Assembly: GCA_003484395.1 (NCBI GenBank)
Contig: DNCV01000087.1
Span: forward strand, 1 to 7,487
From: Dehalococcoidia bacterium
GTDB lineage: Bacteria; Chloroflexota; Dehalococcoidia; GIF9; UBA5629
Reading direction: 5' to 3'
DNA length: 7,487 nucleotides
Position numbers and translations under genes: made by a program
In this document: one piece after another, positions 6,026-7,487 of the stretch
Layout: each line of letters starts with the position of its first letter
How positions within the stretch are numbered: position 1 is the stretch's first letter
Notes under the pieces: generated by a model
The model's database searches: none
Seen by the model: only the letters and a program-made list of their open reading frames with translations
Told to the model about the DNA's origin: nothing

Positions 6026-6937
6026 ATGTTGTTCGATTTAAAGAAAAAAACGGAGCAGAGTTTAGTTCGCAGCCGTGAGAGCTGGTTCAGCAAGGTTGCG
6101 CGATTATTTGATCGTAATCATATTGAAAATGAAACGTGGGATGAGCTTGAAGAGCTACTGATATCCGCTGATGTTGGAGTAGAAACCGTGGAGAAACTCA
6201 TCAAGAAAGTAAAATCACGGGTCGCTGCGGAGAAATTGAGCACAGGTGAAGAAGTTCGGGATGCACTGCAAGAAGAGATGATTGCGCTTCTGAATGCCAA
6301 TGGGCAACAGCCGATAGCTCAGAACAAAAGCATTCATGTGATCCTTGTTGTCGGCGTCAACGGCTCGGGAAAAACGACAACGATTGCCAAGCTGGCGAAC
6401 AGCCTGAAGAGGGATGATCGGAAAGTTATCCTTGCTGCTGCGGATACCTTCAGAGCTGCGGCAATCGATCAGCTCAAGCTCTGGGCGGAACGGATCGGCG
6501 TTGATGTCATTGCGCATCAGCCCAATGCTGATCCCGGCGCTGTCGTATTCGATGCAATACAGGCGGCACAGAGCCGCAACGCTCAAATAGTTATTATTGA
6601 TACGGCAGGCCGTTTGCATACGAAGTTCAACCTCATGGAAGAATTGAAAAAGATCAAGCGCATTGCTACCAGAGAGGACATGTCTCAGGAAGCGCTGCTT
6701 GTCATTGATGCGACAACAGGTCAGAATGGACTTGTACAAGCCAAACATTTCGCTGAATCTGCCGGTATTACCGGCATCGTGTTAACGAAACTTGACGGCA
6801 CTGCCAAAGGCGGTATCGTGCTGGCAATTCGTGACCAGTTGAGTTTGCCGATTGTCTATATCGGCACAGGGGAAGGAGTCGACGATATCGTGCCGTTCGA
6901 TTCAAAAACATTTGTAGAGGCAATTTTTGCTTCATAA
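6026..6937 (+). CDS. ftsY: Signal recognition particle receptor FtsY
   Basis: The 303-residue protein is the membrane-associated SRP receptor GTPase that docks ribosome-SRP complexes at the Sec translocon. An N domain (about 10-92) contains WDELEELLISADVGVETVE (38-56). The G domain follows: G1 GVNGSGKTTT (110-119), G2/IBD region ADTFRAAAIDQL (139-150), G3 DTAGR (192-196), G4 TKLDG (254-258) and the closing GTGEGVDDIVPF (280-291). GVNGSGKTTT and GTGEGVDDI separate FtsY from its relative Ffh, and there is no M domain. The long acidic A domain of Escherichia coli FtsY is missing, which is usual in many bacteria; the short basic N-terminus (KKK at 6-8) may contact the membrane. ATG 6026 is the only good start because a TGA at 6014-6016 closes the frame upstream; AAGGA at 6008-6012 is distant. 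The 85 bp before it hold no evident promoter. lgt follows 9 bp downstream. Confidence 0.97.
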   Translation: MLFDLKKKTEQSLVRSRESWFSKVARLFDRNHIENETWDELEELLISADVGVETVEKLIKKVKSRVAAEKLSTGEEVRDALQEEMIALLNANGQQPIAQNKSIHVILVVGVNGSGKTTTIAKLANSLKRDDRKVILAAADTFRAAAIDQLKLWAERIGVDVIAHQPNADPGAVVFDAIQAAQSRNAQIVIIDTAGRLHTKFNLMEELKKIKRIATREDMSQEALLVIDATTGQNGLVQAKHFAESAGITGIVLTKLDGTAKGGIVLAIRDQLSLPIVYIGTGEGVDDIVPFDSKTFVEAIFAS

Positions 6938-6946
6938 AGGAGCTCG

Positions 6947-7487
6947 ATGATTACAATCAATATTGATCCGGTACTTTTTCACATCGGTCCTGTGGAGATA
7001 CGGTGGTATGGCGTGATGGTAGCTCTGGCTGTGATTGCAATCGTGCTGATATCATTGCAGGAGGCGAAACGGCTAAAAATAGCCGAGGAACATATTTATA
7101 ACATTGCTGTCTGGGCCGTTATCGGCGGTGTGATTTTCTCCAGGGTTTTTCACGTTATCGATAAATGGAGTTATTACGTTCAGCATCCCGAGCAGATTAT
7201 CGGGTTTGCCGGCGTTGCGGTATACGGGGCGGTTTTTGGCGCGATTCTGGCAGTCATCATATATGTCTGGATCAACAGATTATCATTTTGGCAGATGCTC
7301 GATGTCGTTTCTCCCGGTGCTCTCGTCGGCATGGCGATCGGACGTGTCGGTTGTGTTATCAACGGCTGCTGTTACGGTCTGCCAACTGATGGCAACTGGG
7401 GCTGTGTTTATGAAAATCCGAATGCTCTGGCGCCACTGAGTATTCCTATTTATCCGACACAGTTTTTTCACCTCATCTGGAATCTTG
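6947..7487 (+). CDS. lgt: Prolipoprotein diacylglyceryl transferase Lgt, N-terminal 180 residues (cut by window end)
   Basis: The frame is open from ATG 6947 to the last base, giving 180 residues of a protein usually 250-290 long. Lgt is a membrane enzyme that moves a diacylglyceryl group from phosphatidylglycerol to the lipobox cysteine of exported prolipoproteins. Visible signs are the start with DPVLFHIGPVEIRWYG (7-22), hydrophobic segments at about 21-37, 54-70, 86-108 and 118-133, and the signature GRVGCVINGCCYG (132-144), then YPTQFFH (169-175). Arg133 matches the essential Arg143 of Escherichia coli Lgt. By my alignment, the Asn146 and Glu151 positions are Cys136 and Cys141, a known variant in many phyla, and the His103 position is Tyr93. 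AAGGAG (6937-6942) overlaps the ftsY stop and lies four bases before ATG, so the two genes are co-transcribed and probably translationally coupled. A lipobox protein at 1391-2113 is a plausible substrate. Confidence 0.95.
   Translation, partial: MITINIDPVLFHIGPVEIRWYGVMVALAVIAIVLISLQEAKRLKIAEEHIYNIAVWAVIGGVIFSRVFHVIDKWSYYVQHPEQIIGFAGVAVYGAVFGAILAVIIYVWINRLSFWQMLDVVSPGALVGMAIGRVGCVINGCCYGLPTDGNWGCVYENPNALAPLSIPIYPTQFFHLIWNL

Noticed and set aside
5943..6041. Short open frame of 32 codons (ATG 5943 to TAA 6039-6041) with GGGGG upstream, overlapping the ftsY start; it ends in a cysteine-rich segment DCRKCC.
   Set aside because: Too short, not recognisable as any family, and the last part only reads ftsY codons in another frame. 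A leader peptide is possible but unsupported.
6215..6748. 177-codon open frame on the minus strand.
   Set aside because: It lies wholly antisense within ftsY, whose GTPase motifs are intact, and its translation resembles no family.
1..7487. Search for tRNA genes, CRISPR repeats, insertion sequence ends and phage genes.
   Set aside because: Nothing with the needed structure was seen; coding density is high and the genes are conserved chromosomal types.

Overview
The window reads as chromosomal DNA from an anaerobic bacterium with a GC content near 50% (by eye). The gene set suggests Chloroflexota, class Dehalococcoidia or a relative: an HcyBio/NIL-ferredoxin/UPF0280 group shared with methanogens and strict anaerobes, a lipoprotein with Ig/PKD-like repeats, a DUF503 gene next to a DUF1998 helicase, and ftsY followed by lgt. 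The taxonomic guess is inference from gene content and protein style. No phylogeny could be run.

Layout. Positions 1-1370 (+) hold three closely packed genes: the 3' end of an HcyBio (DUF39/COG1900) gene, a NIL-domain protein with two 4Fe-4S clusters, and a UPF0280 (COG2122, ApbE-like) protein. Together they look like a sulfide-dependent homocysteine synthesis module acting on aspartate semialdehyde. A perfect 16-bp tandem duplication lies between the first two genes. Positions 1391-2694 (-) hold a convergent two-gene unit: a MauE/DoxX-type four-helix membrane protein with a Cys-Ala-Cys motif, then a secreted lipoprotein with two Ig/PKD-like repeats. A divergent intergenic region (2695-2930) separates this unit from a small zinc-ribbon protein (2931-3233), which is followed by a strong stem-loop terminator.

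From 3337 to the window end all genes are on the + strand: a DUF503 (YlxP-like) protein whose start codon abuts a 9-bp inverted repeat, a 762-residue DEAH helicase with a C-terminal DUF1998/four-cysteine region (MrfA-like, DNA repair), the SRP receptor FtsY, and the first 180 codons of Lgt, cut by the window edge. FtsY and Lgt both serve protein export. Lgt would lipidate exported proteins such as the lipoprotein encoded at 1391-2113.

Most of the window is recognisable housekeeping or conserved anaerobe gene content. No tRNA, rRNA, CRISPR array, insertion sequence or phage gene was seen, and there is no clear case for a wholly new system. The least explained parts are the MauE-like/lipoprotein pair, the hairpin at the DUF503 start, the 16-bp duplication, and the use of UPF0280 together with HcyBio and NIL-ferredoxin.
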